Shown: positions 1 to 13,960 of the stretch, piece after piece
Position numbering within the stretch: position 1 is the first letter of the stretch
Layout of the letters: each line of letters opens with the position of its first letter
DNA from: Palaemon carinicauda
Taxonomy: Eukaryota; Arthropoda; Malacostraca; Decapoda; Palaemonidae
Direction of reading: 5' to 3'
Length of the DNA stretch: 64,000 nt
Assembly (NCBI RefSeq): GCF_036898095.1
Contig: NC_090729.1
Span: 70,222,613 to 70,286,612 of the forward strand
Translations under genes and position numbers: made by a program
Notes under the pieces: model-generated
Told to the model about the DNA's origin: nothing
Database searches by the model: none
Seen by the model: the letters and a program-made list of their open reading frames with translations, nothing else

Positions 1-744
1 GGGGAGATTAATTCCGTTGGTTAATCATCTCCCATTCTTGGAGGTAAGTTCTGCCATTTATGAGACATCAGACATCAGTATGAACAACTGAAACTCCAAG
101 AAGAACCAGACTTTGAACAGGAAGGGGAGGTCAGTGTTTTGGAAGCAGTATTCGGTGTTTTGTGTCAAGTGACTAGAGGATGGAGACCAATTTCTGAATT
201 GACTGAAACATTGGAGTCTGTTCTGAAATCTTTCAGCAAGGGGAAATTTAGAATCTTTTATAGCAAAATGATGCTTATTGTGCACACTTTTATTTACTGG
301 GCATCCAAGAAATTGTAAGGATTTGTTGAGGAGAAATCTGCACTTGATGGATAAGAGGCTTTTTAGGTATCTTGACTGGCTTTTGAGGAAAAGTCATACT
401 TGTGGATTTACATAAGTCACATTAATGGTATGGTTATTGACAAAGAAGCAAAATTGTTCTGCTTCAGAGAAGGCAGGATCAGTTGGTCATTTCTCTTTAT
501 ACATCAGTTCTAAAGTGGTCCCAATCATCTTGCCATATTGTGTTATCACCTGATTGGATACCTTGTGATTCTAGAAAAACTTGGTCCACACAGTTGCCTT
601 AAGTTGTGGTTTCTTCAGCAGGAATTGTTGAGGTTATGGTGAGCTGTGGCTTTACTGGAAATATATCCAGTCATAGTTTTGAAGGACCACAAGTTGTGGC
701 AAACCATAAGTCACCTTTATTAGGAGTTTCACTAGTAATTCATC
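1..744. other. Unassigned sequence, probably intronic or upstream of NBR1 exons
   Basis: No gene is recognised here. On the plus strand one frame stays open from about 72 to 318 (about 80 codons, closed by TAA and preceded by TGA). It has no good initiator near its 5' end and a weak splice-acceptor context. Its translation (acidic start, then a region ending in WASKKL) does not match a family I know. It could be a remnant of a transposon ORF or chance. Downstream to 744 all frames are broken. Confidence 0.3.
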
Positions 745-1535
745 TCATAGAGATTTTGATGTTTACAGCTGTGTCAAGTCAAGGGGGGAGAAGGATATTA
801 ATGTTTACAGCTGTACCAAGTCAAGAGGGGGAGATGTTGATATTTACTGCTTCCAAGGGGAGGGGGAGATATCAAAATTTACAGCTGTGTGAAGTCAGGG
901 GAGAAGATATTGAAAATTGCAGCTGTTCAAGTCAAGGGGAGAAGATATTGAAATTTACAGCTATGTCAAGTCAAGGAGGGTTTGATATTGAAATTTACAG
1001 CTGTGTCAAGTCAAGGAGGGCTTGATATTGAAATTTACAGCTGTGTCAAGTCAAGGAGGGCTTGATATTGAAATTTACAGCTGTGTCAGGTCAAGGTGGA
1101 AAAAATATTGAAATTTACAGCTGTGTCAAGTCAAGGGGCTGGAGATATTGAAATTTACAGCTGTGTCAAGGTGGGGGGGGGGAGATATTGAAAATTGCAA
1201 TTATTCAAGTCAAGGGAAGGAGATATTGAAATTTACAGCTATGTCAAGTCAAGGAGGGTAAGATATGGAAATTTACAGCTGTATCGAGTCAAGGGGGAGG
1301 AGATATCAAAATTTACAGCTTTGTCATGTCAAGGGGGATATTGAAATTTACAGCTGTGTCAAGTCAAGGTGGAATATTAAAATCTACAGCTGTGTCAAGT
1401 CAAGGTGAAGGAGGATATTAATGTTTACAGGTGTGGCAAGTTAAGGTAGGAGAAGATATTAATGTTTACAGTTGTTCAATCAAGGTGGGAAGATATTAAT
1501 GTTTACGGCTGTGTCACATCAAGGTGGGGTGACCT
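745..1535. repeat. Minisatellite with ~38-40-bp units
   Basis: About twenty imperfect head-to-tail units share the core TTTACAGCTGTGTCAAGTCAA followed by a purine/G-rich spacer and GATATTGAAA. Units near 960-1100 are almost identical at 40 bp; those at both ends are more diverged. Each unit contains TTTACAG, which resembles the end of a splice acceptor. The array lies upstream of the first visible NBR1 exon, so it is probably intronic. Open frames across it are a by-product of the repeat. Confidence 0.85.
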
Positions 1536-1827
1536 ATGTAAACCTTGTTTAACATTCAGAACATGAATGTCGGTACATATAGTATGTGATTGAGCAGTTT
1601 TCATAAAAAAAACTTAATTTATATTTTGAAAAAAATGGTTTTTGTTTTTCATTTTAAGTTGATTGGAATGCATGATTATGGAGAAAGAGATTTTGGTTCT
1701 TGTAAAATGTAAAGATACTGAAAATGATACTTTTGCTTTCATTTAGGATTTCTTTTGCAAGAGGAGGGAAGAATGTTAATTGATTTACTCATAACCTTTA
1801 TAATTTGATTCTATATTTTTCCTACAG

Positions 1828-2028
1828 CATAAAGAAACCAAACACAGTGGCCTAAGTTGTGATGGAGTGACCTCTGCGCAAGCCGAGTCAACCACAAGCT
1901 CCACCATTAAGCAGATGCCAGTGGATCTTGTGGGTGCATTACCAGATGAGTTGGTAAGCATCATTCCAGAGGATCTTGTCCGCGGAGCATGGAACACGGC
2001 ACGGTCTTTCATTACGCGTATAAACCAG
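1828..2028 (+). CDS. NBR1: NBR1-like autophagy receptor, internal exon (amphipathic-helix region)
   Basis: The exon encodes 67 codons, open in phase 0, bounded by a pyrimidine-rich acceptor ending CTACAG at 1827 and a donor GTTGGT at 2029. A second GTTGGT six bases on (2035) would also keep frame; the stronger-looking GTGAGC at 2039 would shift the next exon into a stop. The last third (LVRGAWNTARSFITRI) has the pattern of the amphipathic J-region helix that lies just before the C-terminal UBA in NBR1 family proteins and binds membranes. Upstream exons (PB1, ZZ, NBR1 domain) are expected to the left of the window. The assignment rests on this helix together with the UBA exon at 20521; from this exon alone it would be weak. 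Confidence 0.6.
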
Positions 2029-4405
<2,377 letters not shown>

Positions 4406-4567
4406 GAAATGTTGTCTCCAACATCAGAGTCACCAGGACGTGTTTATTCTTGTGAAGAAGAGTCTGCAGCTGAAGCCCCAGAGCCAGCTCAGACTTTGCC
4501 AGGTCCAGATGCAGAAACTCGAACTGAGGAATCTGTTTCAGAAATATCTAACCCAGCAAACATAGCA
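4406..4567 (+). CDS. NBR1: NBR1-like, penultimate exon (acidic/Pro/Ser linker)
   Basis: The exon encodes 54 codons between acceptor TTGCAG (ends 4405) and donor GTATGT (4568), phase 0 on both sides, so it joins in frame to the exons at 1828 and 20521. The peptide is rich in Glu, Ser, Pro and Thr and has no domain, as expected for the disordered linker between the amphipathic helix and the UBA domain. The exon call relies on splice signals and phase agreement. Confidence 0.55.
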
Positions 4568-4849
4568 GTATGTAATTATAAGCTGTTTATTAGGGAATTA
4601 ATATTTGTTCCGTAACTGGAATACAAACCTACGCTATTTATCAGGTGTATTACTTTCGGCGAAGGTGAAAGGACGAGCCAATAAATTTTAGCAAGGGTTA
4701 ACTACCCATCCTGCTCATTAGCGGGGGTGGGGGTGGGGTGGTTAGCATGCTACCGCTCCCACTCACACACTAGTGATTTAGCTCACTTTGCCTTTGGCTT
4801 AGATGGAGAGTGGCTAGAAAGGTCGCAAGACCCTTTCTCAAGATGAGAA

Positions 4850-6110
4850 TTCCCAGTCCAGAAGTGGCTATGTTTCCTCGGACACCTATCATTCCTGGCC
4901 CGTCAAGTTTGCAATGGCTCCTCAGGATTCAATCTCTCCAGTAGCGGCTTGAGTCTCATTGGAATCAGGCCTTCGATTCCCCGGACATTCTGATTCCCGT
5001 GGAATCTCAATGGATGGGTGGCATACGAGAATCTGCAGAGGGGTGTAAACCATCTCATCCTTCCCCCCGGACTAGATGCTGTGCCTAGACGCATCAGAAA
5101 ATGGGAAGGGGGTCCATCGGGCTGCATCACATGACCTCAGGCCTCTGGCCAAAGTCCGAAAAGTACCTTCACTTAAATCTCTTCAGAGATGAAGGCCGTC
5201 CTTTCGGTCCTTCAACAGTCCCATCAGTTCCTAACAGGCGACTCGGTGGTGTGATGAGCGACAACACCACAGTACTGGCTCACATCAACAAGCAAGGAGG
5301 AACTTGCTCACAGCCTCTATCCCATCAATCAGTATAAATACTAAGATGGGCCGAAGGCTGCTCGGTATCCCTATCAGCCCGCTTCATTCCAGACTAGAGG
5401 AATGTGGTCACCGCCAATCTGAGCAGAGCATCTTGGATAATGTGCACCAAATGGTCTTTGGATCACCTTGTAGCCTACAAAGTCCTGGATCCCAAGGCTC
5501 TCTGGCAAGATGCATGCCAACAACGGTGAGGACCACAAGAACGTTTGTCTTGTCCCCTTTCTTTCTGATGAGAAGGGTACTCAACAAAGCCAGAACATCT
5601 GTCAGCCTCTGAAGGTCTCTCATAGCTCCGCTATGGCATCATACGGAATGGTTCCTGAACCATCTGCAGCTCCTGATGGAGGCTCCAGGAGAACCTTCTC
5701 CACGTCACGATATACTCAGACAACCGCACTTCGATATCTACCACAAGCTATAGCTTTGCTATGACAGCATGCCTGGAGACTACCTACCACCTCCCCACTC
5801 AGAGAGGTTTTTTGCAACAAGTTAAGAAGAGGTTGTCTGGATATCTGAGGAAATCCTCAGCAACAATCTACCAGGCATAGTAGAACGTCTTCTGTGATTG
5901 GTGTTATGGAAAAGCGTATCTCTCCACTCATGCCACTATTCCAGCAATAGCGGAATCCTCGAGTATTTGCAGCAGGAAAGCCCCTTTCAGTTTCAGCAGG
6001 TAAAGACGATCACTCAATCTTGAGCCTCGCCTTCAAAACTGAAAGGAAGGGACATCCCCTCATCACTAGATCTTTCCTAAATCATGCGGACTTATGAGCT
6101 TGCCTTTTCT
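4850..6110 (+). pseudogene. Decayed DIRS-like element fragment (RNase H and recombinase N-terminus)
   Basis: No frame stays open, but conserved blocks appear in shifting frames. One near 5250-5315 reads MSDNTTVLAHINKQGG, the RNase H active-site block typical of DIRS/YR retroelements. After it come traces of a second RNase H block (5330-5450) and, near 5820-6080, the N-terminal core-binding part of a tyrosine recombinase (blocks resembling YQ...WNVFCDWC and AFKT). The order RNase H then recombinase matches the intact copies at 28-64 kb, but the sequence is clearly from another family. Multiple stops and frameshifts show it is long dead. Confidence 0.6.
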
Positions 6111-6929
6111 CAGTCGGAATCGAGACCACCACTCCCCTCCCCCCCTCACCCCCCTCCCCACCCCCCGGAATGTGGTTCGAGTTTTTTTTTGCTATACTGT
6201 ACTGTACAGTATAAACATACTAAACATACATTTGCAAAATGATATACCGGTAAATGATTACTGTGATATGCAATAAAAAGTGGTTTTATTGTGGGGTTCT
6301 TACTTTCATAACAGATGATAGGGGCTAACCATGGTGTGTACGGAGGAGGACGGAGGGAGGAAGGAAATGAGAGAGAAGTGGACGGTACCGTATTTAATGT
6401 TTCTTACTCATATCGTAACACTTAAACTTAAAATTAACTTAATTGAACTTAGCTTAATTTTTGAAAACTTTATTCTTATCCACTTCTTTTCCTCTTTTTT
6501 TTTGTATTTTTTTACTGTTTGAGGTTTGTGCATTTCGTCGTGGTGCTCGGCTTGTAATAGCATGTAAACCTACTCAAGTGGTCACCACGCTCATGTTTCT
6601 TTATAACTTCATGCTTCTCCTCTATCATCATCATGCATATTTTCTTCTTACTGCCAATGTTAGCACTCCCTTTCTTGGGACCCAACACTTATTATAAAAT
6701 AAGTTGACAAACATAGTTAAAATCATTTAAATAATGTAAAGAAAACACGGGAGATGTGTACTAAAGTCGATGATCGTGTGAAATGAACGAATGATGAAGG
6801 CTTAGAGCACTCCCAAGCGCTCGGCCACCTAGCATTAGTATCTGTAAGCGTGCTCATGTATCAAGTTTGTGCTCATATCTCAATGCAAAAATTTGCTCAG
6901 TGGTTTGCTCGTGTGTCAAGGTATTACTG

Positions 6930-8705
6930 TAGATCTTTCAGGATCTTCATCGGTGGATGTTTGCCTTTCTAAAGGGCACATCCCTGTTCATCCCACCAGC
7001 AGACCTGCAAACCTGCTAACCTGCCATCACCGTTCCTGTCTCCAGTGCAGCCTCTTGAGCCCCTATCTAAGCGTGCAGCTGTGGGCTAACGCTCTCCAGC
7101 TCGCCAGCGCCCTTCAGTGCACCAGCACTCATCAACATCTCGTCAGCGCCAGCCCGCTCCTTCATGCTTTATTCATGCTCTCCAGCGCTTTGGCGCCCTA
7201 CAACGCTTCGGCGTTCGCTAGACCTACAGCCTTCTCCTGGTCGTCCTCAGTGCCTTCCAATGCCCCAGCAATCTCCCAACTGCTGGCGCTCCAGTGCAAT
7301 TTCGCCGTTCTAGGGAGCAACGTTTGCCAAATCGCCAGCGCTCACCAACCAATCTACGCTTGTCAGCGTAACTGCACTCTCCAGCCCGAATTCGTCAGCG
7401 CTTACCAAAACTTCAGCGCGCTCCTGCGCAACCTTGGTCTCGGGCTCGCCAACGCTTTCCTATATGACAACACTCTCCCAAGCTGCAGCACTCTCCTGAG
7501 CACAAGCGCCAGCGCTCCACTGCGCTCCAATGCCAAAGCTTTCTCAGCAACCTCCAGCTCATCGGCGCTCACCGGCGCTCACCCGTGCACATGCATTCTC
7601 CTGTAGCTGCTCTCTAGCAACCTCATGCGCAGCGCCGAACTGCACACCAGCACTCTACAGCACACCCACACTCTCCTTTGCATTCTAGGGGGACTGCGCA
7701 ACACCCTGCGCAGCATCTTACTGTACACCAATGCCCCCCTGCGCTCCCGCGCCCTCCTGCGCATTCTAGGGAGACTCCGCAACACTGCACAGCGCCTTAC
7801 TAAGCACCAACGCTCTTTTTCGCTCACAGATCCAGCGCTCGCCAATGCGCTAGCGCTCACCTGCTCACTCGTGCAGTGGCCATGAACAGGCTCTCCAGAC
7901 AAGGAAACATCGTATCGACAGGTCACCATCACCTCGTACCCCTCCCCGCAGACGCCTTTCAGCGCAACTGCCGGGGAAAGGGGAACAGGCCTCCACAGAA
8001 GGGTTCAGGATCCTAAAACTGCCTTCCTCTAAGGCGGACCCACCTACATCGGAGACTCCTCACAGGGAACCTTTGGTCGCTTTCCCTTCATGGGATCTGT
8101 CTGACAGTGCGTCAGTCACTCAGCAGCCATGGTTCAGGGCTATGGTGAGGGCAGGGGTGCAAGCCTTCAAACCTCCTCTGTCTAGCTGCTCTTTGGATCA
8201 TCTTACAGCTCCAGCAGGAACTATGGCTTCTTTTCCCCTGAAGAGGAAAAGGGGAGTCTCAGACACGGTCACTTCCCCAAGGGTAAAGCTGACTCCGATT
8301 AGACCATCGAGGCCCGCTCCTCCTGCATCTTCCACCGGATACTCTCCTACCTCACCTCTGTCAAGGGATTCGCGTGAGGAAAGGACTTCATCCCTTCCAC
8401 GTTTGGAGGAAGCCTCCCCTTGCGCAGAGAGTTCTCCACCACTAATGGAATTCAGGAGAGACTCCAAGACTTTTCTGAAGTCCTCTGCAGGGACTTCTAA
8501 GTCTACAGAGACAACCAGTCACTCGAGGGATGTCCGCAACCCACCCCGAGAAGAGCTCTTGGGGATGGAAGAAGGAGACTTCGCTGCAAGTCCAACGTTG
8601 GAAGGAGAGCAAAAAGAGTCAGAACATGCATTCTGGCAGGTTCTGACTCTCGTAAGGGTTCTCAATGGGTTTACCAACCCTAAGATACCCCAAAGATCTT
8701 GTTAG
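6930..8705 (+). pseudogene. Decayed gag-like ORF with degenerate short repeats
   Basis: From about 7080 to 7870 the sequence is a degenerate string of short motifs of the type CAGCGCTC and CAACGC, readable as Ser/Ala/Pro-rich peptide in more than one frame. From 8073 to 8705 one frame is open for 210 codons: Ser/Pro/Thr-rich, acidic near the end, finishing with a conserved-looking helix (FWQVLTLVRVLNGF) before the stop. I recognise this only loosely as the Gag-like N-terminal product of an arthropod retroelement. No RT follows; the region stops at 8705 close to the Tigger terminus at 8872. Transposon origin is inferred from composition and setting. Confidence 0.4.
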
Positions 8706-8871
8706 TTATGTTTTAAAAACTGCTCAACATCTAATTTTGTGAACTGTAATGATACTCTGTGTAATGAAATCTTCTAGATTCCAAGCAAATATATATTTTA
8801 TGGCCTAATCACTATACAGTATTTAAATTCCCATAGTTTCAGGTTCCGAGTTGGTAGGTAGGCTAACAATT

Positions 8872-11268
8872 ACAGGCAGTTGTCGACTTACAACTGTTCG
8901 ACTGTACGACTACTATTTCACTGTGATGATGTCGAAGTCTGTCGGAAGTAGTATACTAATAGAACAACTATTTCCTTAGAAATAATCTATTTTCTTTTAG
9001 AAAAATTAATCTATTTATCTTGGTAAGTTAGTATTTTCTTTCATTGATAATATACACTATCCATTTTAAATAAAAAATTTATTAAAAAAAGTTTTAATAT
9101 CTGTCGAGTTCTTACTGTATCATACGTCTGGTGATGTTGTATTTTTTTACATAGCCTTGAAAGTGGGAAAATCAATTGATTTCTTTTAAATAGGCTAATG
9201 ATTAATGTTAGTATTCCCTTAATTGAAATGTAAGTAACGATGCAAAGTATTTCGTGTGTCTGTATCGGTTGTAATGAGTACTACCTATACTCGTGTAAAA
9301 GATATTTGGCTGTCGCACCAGGGTCTTTTTGAGAATACTTAGTGGAGGATTCCTCTTCGTTCGATCACTTTCCTTTACAACTCTTAAAACTAGCACACCT
9401 GAAGTTAGCTGGATTAAATACGGGGGTTGGAATTAAATTTGCTTTCAAGACGTTGGTGGTTGCGGTTAAAGGTTGGGTTCTTATAAGTAGCCTACAACGG
9501 TTTGTGATGCCTGAAAACATGAAATTAATTTTTTCCATAATGGTTTTGTAATGTAATTTTTTCGTCTTGTGAGTTGCCTTTTACATGTAGATAGCCTAAT
9601 TTGTTCCAAAGCATACAAAAACACCACATTAAATGATTATAAAAGGGATGACTACAATTATTTGGATCATTCCATAACAATTTGTTGGTTACCTGTAAAA
9701 GAAATGTATAATTAGAGCAAACAGTAAAAATACAGTAATAAAATTGTGGAACCTTACCTTTGGAGTAAGGCGATGTCCGAGAGCGAAGTGGTGGGGCGGT
9801 AGAGGAGGATGACAACGGCAGAAAATGTAACAAGTGGCAGAAAACGTAAACACTTAACTATACAAGACAGATTAATAAATGACAGAAAACATTAACATTT
9901 GATTTTAGGAAACACATTATCAAATGGCAAGAAATATTAGCACTTAACTATAAACTTAAAATAAAATTAGATTTTTTTTTATTGCCTTTTTCAAATTTTT
10001 TACTTTTTTTTTATTTTATATTTTGTATTTTTTAAATCTAATTACACTACGTATTTTCTTCATCTGCCACTTTTCTTTCATTTTTTATCTTGTGCTTGGT
10101 CTGTTTCTACCGAAGGCCTCTTTTTAAAAAAACTGTGTAAAGAAGCTTGTTTCTGTCTGCTCCTTAAAATTTTCCTGAAATGACTCCGGCAAACGTCATT
10201 ACGGTATTCCAGTGCACGACCTGTGATAATTTTTTCTGGGTGTGTCTTTTTCCACCAGAGCCACCATTTTATAATAGCCATCTAGACCCTCCTTAATTTC
10301 TGCCGTTGTCAGTGGGTCATCCTCCTCCCCCTCCCCGCTAGAATACTCTTCCTGTATGAAGTTCTGTCACATGGCCTCCAACTACTTCAGGTTATCCTCT
10401 TGGTGCTCCTCGATAAGCTCATGGATGTTAGCCTCATCAACTTCCAGATCCATGTTCTTCCCAAGTGTAACGATCTCGGGAACCTCAAATTGAGCAACAG
10501 GTTCAGGATTGTCAAAGTTTTCGGCTTCGTCTTTAGCTTGGCCTTCGTGGAAGCCCTCAAAATCTCGTGCGGAGACGGCATCAGGCCACAGCTTCTTCCA
10601 TGCAGATTTTAAGGTGCGCCTCGAAACTTCCTGCCAAGCTTGATCGATGATTTTGAGGCATATCACAATTTAGAAATACTCCTTCCAATTCCAAAATAAA
10701 GTTTGAAATCACCTGCTGGTCCATGGGCTGGAGAAGAGGGGTGGTGTTAGGTGGAAGAAAGAGAACCTTGATGAAGGGATACTGTGCTATGATATCTTCC
10801 TCGAGGGCGGAAGGGTTAGCAGGGGCATTGTCCACCATCAGCAGGCATTTCAGAGGGAAGCGCTTCTCTTCCAAATACTTTTTCACAGTCGGACCGAAAG
10901 AAACATTTACCCACTTGGTGAAAAAGTGTCTTGTTACCCAGGCTTTTGAATTAGCCATCCACAACACCTGAAGATTCTCCTTAATGACTCTGTTGGCCTT
11001 GAAGACTAGAGGAGTATTGGAGTAATACACCAGCAAGGGTTTTACCTTACAGTCCCCACTGGCGTTTGCTCAGAGTGCAAGGGTAAGCCTGTCCTTCATA
11101 GGCTTAGGCCCGGGTAGACTTTTCTTCTGCCGTGATGTACGTTCGACGAGACATTTTATCCAAAAAAGTCCAGTTTCATTCCTGTTGAAGACTTGCTGGT
11201 GACTGAAGCCTTCCTGGGTTAACTTGTTGAACTTCTTAACAAACACTTCGGCTGCTTTGAGGTAAACC
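8872..11268 (-). mobile_element. Tigger/pogo-like DNA transposon, 3' half
   Basis: The left end begins CAGGCAGTTGTCGACTTAC at 8872 after a TTA, which resembles the terminal inverted repeat of Tigger-type (pogo) elements. The C-terminal two thirds of a Tigger-like transposase runs on the minus strand from about 11268 down to 10078. The N-terminal half and the other terminus are missing because a gypsy-like fragment begins at about 11269. The 8900-10070 interval has no recognisable coding sequence. Confidence 0.6.
10078..11268 (-). pseudogene. Tigger-like transposase (DDE superfamily), 5'-truncated and frameshifted
   Basis: In minus-strand order the blocks are: the region around FNRNETGLFW (about 11180), a block with KPMKDRLTLAL (about 11080), the open frame 11036-10581 with MVDNAPAN (second catalytic Asp) and LPPNTTPLLQPMDQQV, then the acidic tail 10666-10382 and a C-terminal end (10281-10078) ending in a QKQ...SFF-type motif seen in Tigger proteins. 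The first catalytic position, normally DETG, reads NETG. At least three frame changes separate the blocks. The CENP-B-type DNA-binding domain is absent. Confidence 0.75.
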
Positions 11269-11640
11269 AGAGACAGAATCCGTAGACTCAGAAGAGGACA
11301 ATAAAAATCCGGAAAAATCAGACAATGACTCAGGGCAAAGTTGTGTTTTGGGCGACCCCAACAGTGTTGTAACATTCAGGTTAGATACACCTGACTGTGC
11401 CACTTCAGCCTCGAGCTCTGACCGGTGTTTTAATCTACCATCAGAATGTCGGAAAGGGTTAGAATTCTGAGGTGATTCGGGAATGGAGGATGGTTCCCTA
11501 TCTATAATATTTGTCTGGTCAGTGAGACGAGGTCTCCACTCCAGGACTTGAGGCTGAACTAAAGGTAGGTCAAGAACAGGCCCTTTTGACCTAGTCCATG
11601 GGGGACTAAATCCACTAGAGGTGGGATCTTCGGGCGACAG

Positions 11641-12270
11641 TCAGTCATCACAATCGGGTGGCAAAAAGCCAAGAAAGTCATAATCAGGATGAATAGACAC
11701 TGCCAATTCAGAAACAGGGCTTTCTAAAGTAGCAGGTCTTGACCAATCTGGACTGGAACTCTTGGAACCAACAGAAAGCAGTTCCAATAACGGAATACTA
11801 GAAACTTCCCAGAATTCCCAACTCCCTGGAGGATGAACAACACCTTCCTTTCGGAAAGAAGAAGCTAAGAACTGGGGCGTTGGAAATTCAGGCACAGGAG
11901 ATTGAACCACCGATTCAGGAGACAAAATTGGGGTTTCACACATTTCAGTGGGGCTGTTATCCCACAGTTGGAGGACCAAACAATCTCGAAACGATTCAGG
12001 CTTTAATACAGTAGTCTTATCACAATTTTCTGGAGAATATAACCAAGCATCCAGTGCTTTTTTCCTCTCATAAGTCCTAGCTGGCTTAAGAATGGGCTTA
12101 GGCTGAGTAATAGCTCTAGTAGGATGGGGACTTTTTCTCTGTCGTCGGGACTTGCTACAATCCCGGGACAAAAGGTAGGATGCAACTACTGCAGCCACCC
12201 CATAGGAGTCCCCATCAATACTAGAACCAGAACTCTCAGAGACTTCAGAGGAAGTTGGACTATCCTCCAC
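11641..12270 (-). pseudogene. Ser/Pro-rich tail ORF downstream of gypsy integrase
   Basis: A 209-codon frame follows the integrase after a short gap, rich in Ser, Pro and Glu, with a basic stretch (SRRQRKSPHP) in its first third and an end in DCDD. No transmembrane segment or envelope-like feature is visible. It may be a C-terminal extension of pol or a small accessory ORF. The sequence between 11640 and 11269 continues similar composition with stops. Function unknown. Confidence 0.4.
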
Positions 12271-12355
12271 GAGTTTTGAACTATTCCGAGTCTCTGTTAC
12301 AGGATCAGGACCCTTCGGATACCTGAGAAAGTGCTTCCTAAGATAAACTGGAGGT

Positions 12356-13552
12356 TCAAAACGAGGCCTTTAACTGAATATGGTGAGCTCTAACCAGTTC
12401 ACCATCAGGCAGTCTCTGCAGCTCATAGGTGACCTTATTCTCGTGTACCTTAGTAACACGGAATACCCCCTCAAACCTAGGGATGAGCTTGTTCGTCAGA
12501 AGGTGTCCCAACAGGTGCACCTTCTTAAGCACTAGAGAACCCTCTTTAAACGGTTTTTGCCAAAGATGTCCTTCAGCCCATGGGTCTCTCATTTCTGCTG
12601 TCAGCAACGGGATACTATCAACATTGTGAGCACCCTTCAGTATGTTCTCAGCTGAAGTACAGCCAATCTCAGTGTGGTGGGAATGGTTGTAGCTGAGAAC
12701 TGCTCGGGATAAGTACTGGTCCCATTTCCGAGATTCCCCAGAAATCACCCTCAGTAATTCACCAATGGTACGATTCACCCGCTCCACCGCACCATTACTA
12801 GAGGGTTTATTCGGAGTTGTTTTCACATGTACAACATTGTACCGCTCCAACAACTCTGTATTTTCCTGGGAAATAAACTCAGGGCCCTAATAAGTCAATA
12901 TCCGGACTGGAACACGAAGAATAACAGGAAAAACTCGGTCTTCAAGCACCTGGCATATCGTACTGCTCTTCTTATTCCTTATAGGTACTGTCGTCACCCA
13001 CTTGGAATAATGGTTGACTACCATCAGACACCCAATAAAACCAGTACTGGTTATTGGGAGACTCACAAGGTCCATAGCAACCAATTCAAAAGGAGAATAG
13101 GTCACTATTTTCAAGGTCGTCAGGGCAACCACCTCCCTCGAAACCTTACAAGTCTGACATTCCCAACACGTCCTGCACATATTTCTGATTACATTAATCA
13201 AAGATTTGTGCCAGACGAGTCGACGGAACATTGCAATAATTTTTCCGATCCCCCAATGAGCATTCCGGAGGTGTGTCTTGTCAACTAGGTCAATCAGGAC
13301 ATTGTAGGTGACTACTGAGCCGTCTGGGTTCCGCTTCACTAGCAAACCCTGGTGTACTTCCAGGTCAGACCAACATCTCCTATAGGGTAGATAGGAGCGT
13401 GAAACTCGAGATGCAGGGACACCAGAGTAGATCATCTTAATGACAGATTGAATCTGTCGATGACCTCCCTGGATCTGGGACACCTGACTAAAAAATAGTA
13501 GAGCATTTCTGGAGAACACTCCCCGACCAGATTCAGGGTCAGTCACCTTCAT
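12356..13552 (-). pseudogene. Gypsy-like integrase
   Basis: Frame 13552-12887 carries the zinc-binding region (H...H...C..C, ending CWECQTCK) and the first catalytic Asp block (VAMDLVSLP). Where the second catalytic block (normally DNG) is expected, at about 12890, the sequence reads TY-stop-GPEF, so the Asp is lost and a stop introduced. The frame resumes in 12853-12356 with NGAVERVNRT (catalytic Glu) and a C-terminal domain with KLIPRFEGVFRV. Length and order fit the family. Confidence 0.85.
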
Positions 13553-13569
13553 AACGGTGGTCTCGGTAT

Positions 13570-13945
13570 GCAGGGAGGAGACCTAGAGTACCTTGGGAGA
13601 CAACTGAAGATCAGTAGTGTGGTCATACACCAACTGATCTCAGGGTGAATCCAGTGTCAGGTAGGCTGCATCCATTATATTCCTACCAAGAACAAAACAA
13701 AAGTTAATGTCTTTGGCAGCTACCACCACATAGTTGAACAGCGGTAGCCCCCACCCGGAAGGACACTTCACCTCTTAACTGGACGTAGCCTAGAATGCTG
13801 GTGCAGGAACCAGTCAACCCCTCTGTTCTCCTGACAGTACCTGGTACTCTGTGCCAAGTTGGCTCAGTACACACTCATTCACAAGACAAACCTGTGCTCC
13901 TGTATCAACAAGAGCACAAAATAAGGTCTCCTGCATCATTACTAT
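13570..13945 (-). pseudogene. Retropepsin-like block between RNase H and integrase
   Basis: At about 13925-13865 one minus-strand frame reads LFCALVDTGAQVCLVNE, a good aspartic-protease active-site block (hydrophobic-DTGA). After frameshifts a flap-like stretch (SILGYVQLRGEV, about 13800) and a C-terminal VLGRNIMD block (about 13690) follow in the right order. In Ty3/gypsy elements the protease normally lies upstream of RT. Here it sits between RNase H and the integrase zinc-binding region. The upstream part of pol is missing, so a second protease there cannot be excluded. Stops and frameshifts make it non-functional. Confidence 0.6.
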
Positions 13946-13960
13946 ACCTACTGCCGAGTG

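Noticed and set aside
745..1535. CRISPR-like array
   Set aside because: Units are contiguous diverged tandem repeats without unique spacers, in a eukaryotic setting.
4715..4775. tRNA-like string GGTTAGCATGCTACCGCTCC
   Set aside because: No B-box, acceptor stem or full cloverleaf could be found around it.
6869..7606. 245-codon ORF as a real gene
   Set aside because: Runs through degenerate micro-repeats, three frames are similarly open and no domain is seen.
11641..12270. Possible envelope gene after gypsy integrase
   Set aside because: No signal peptide, transmembrane segment or Cys pattern; Ser/Pro-rich and acidic only.
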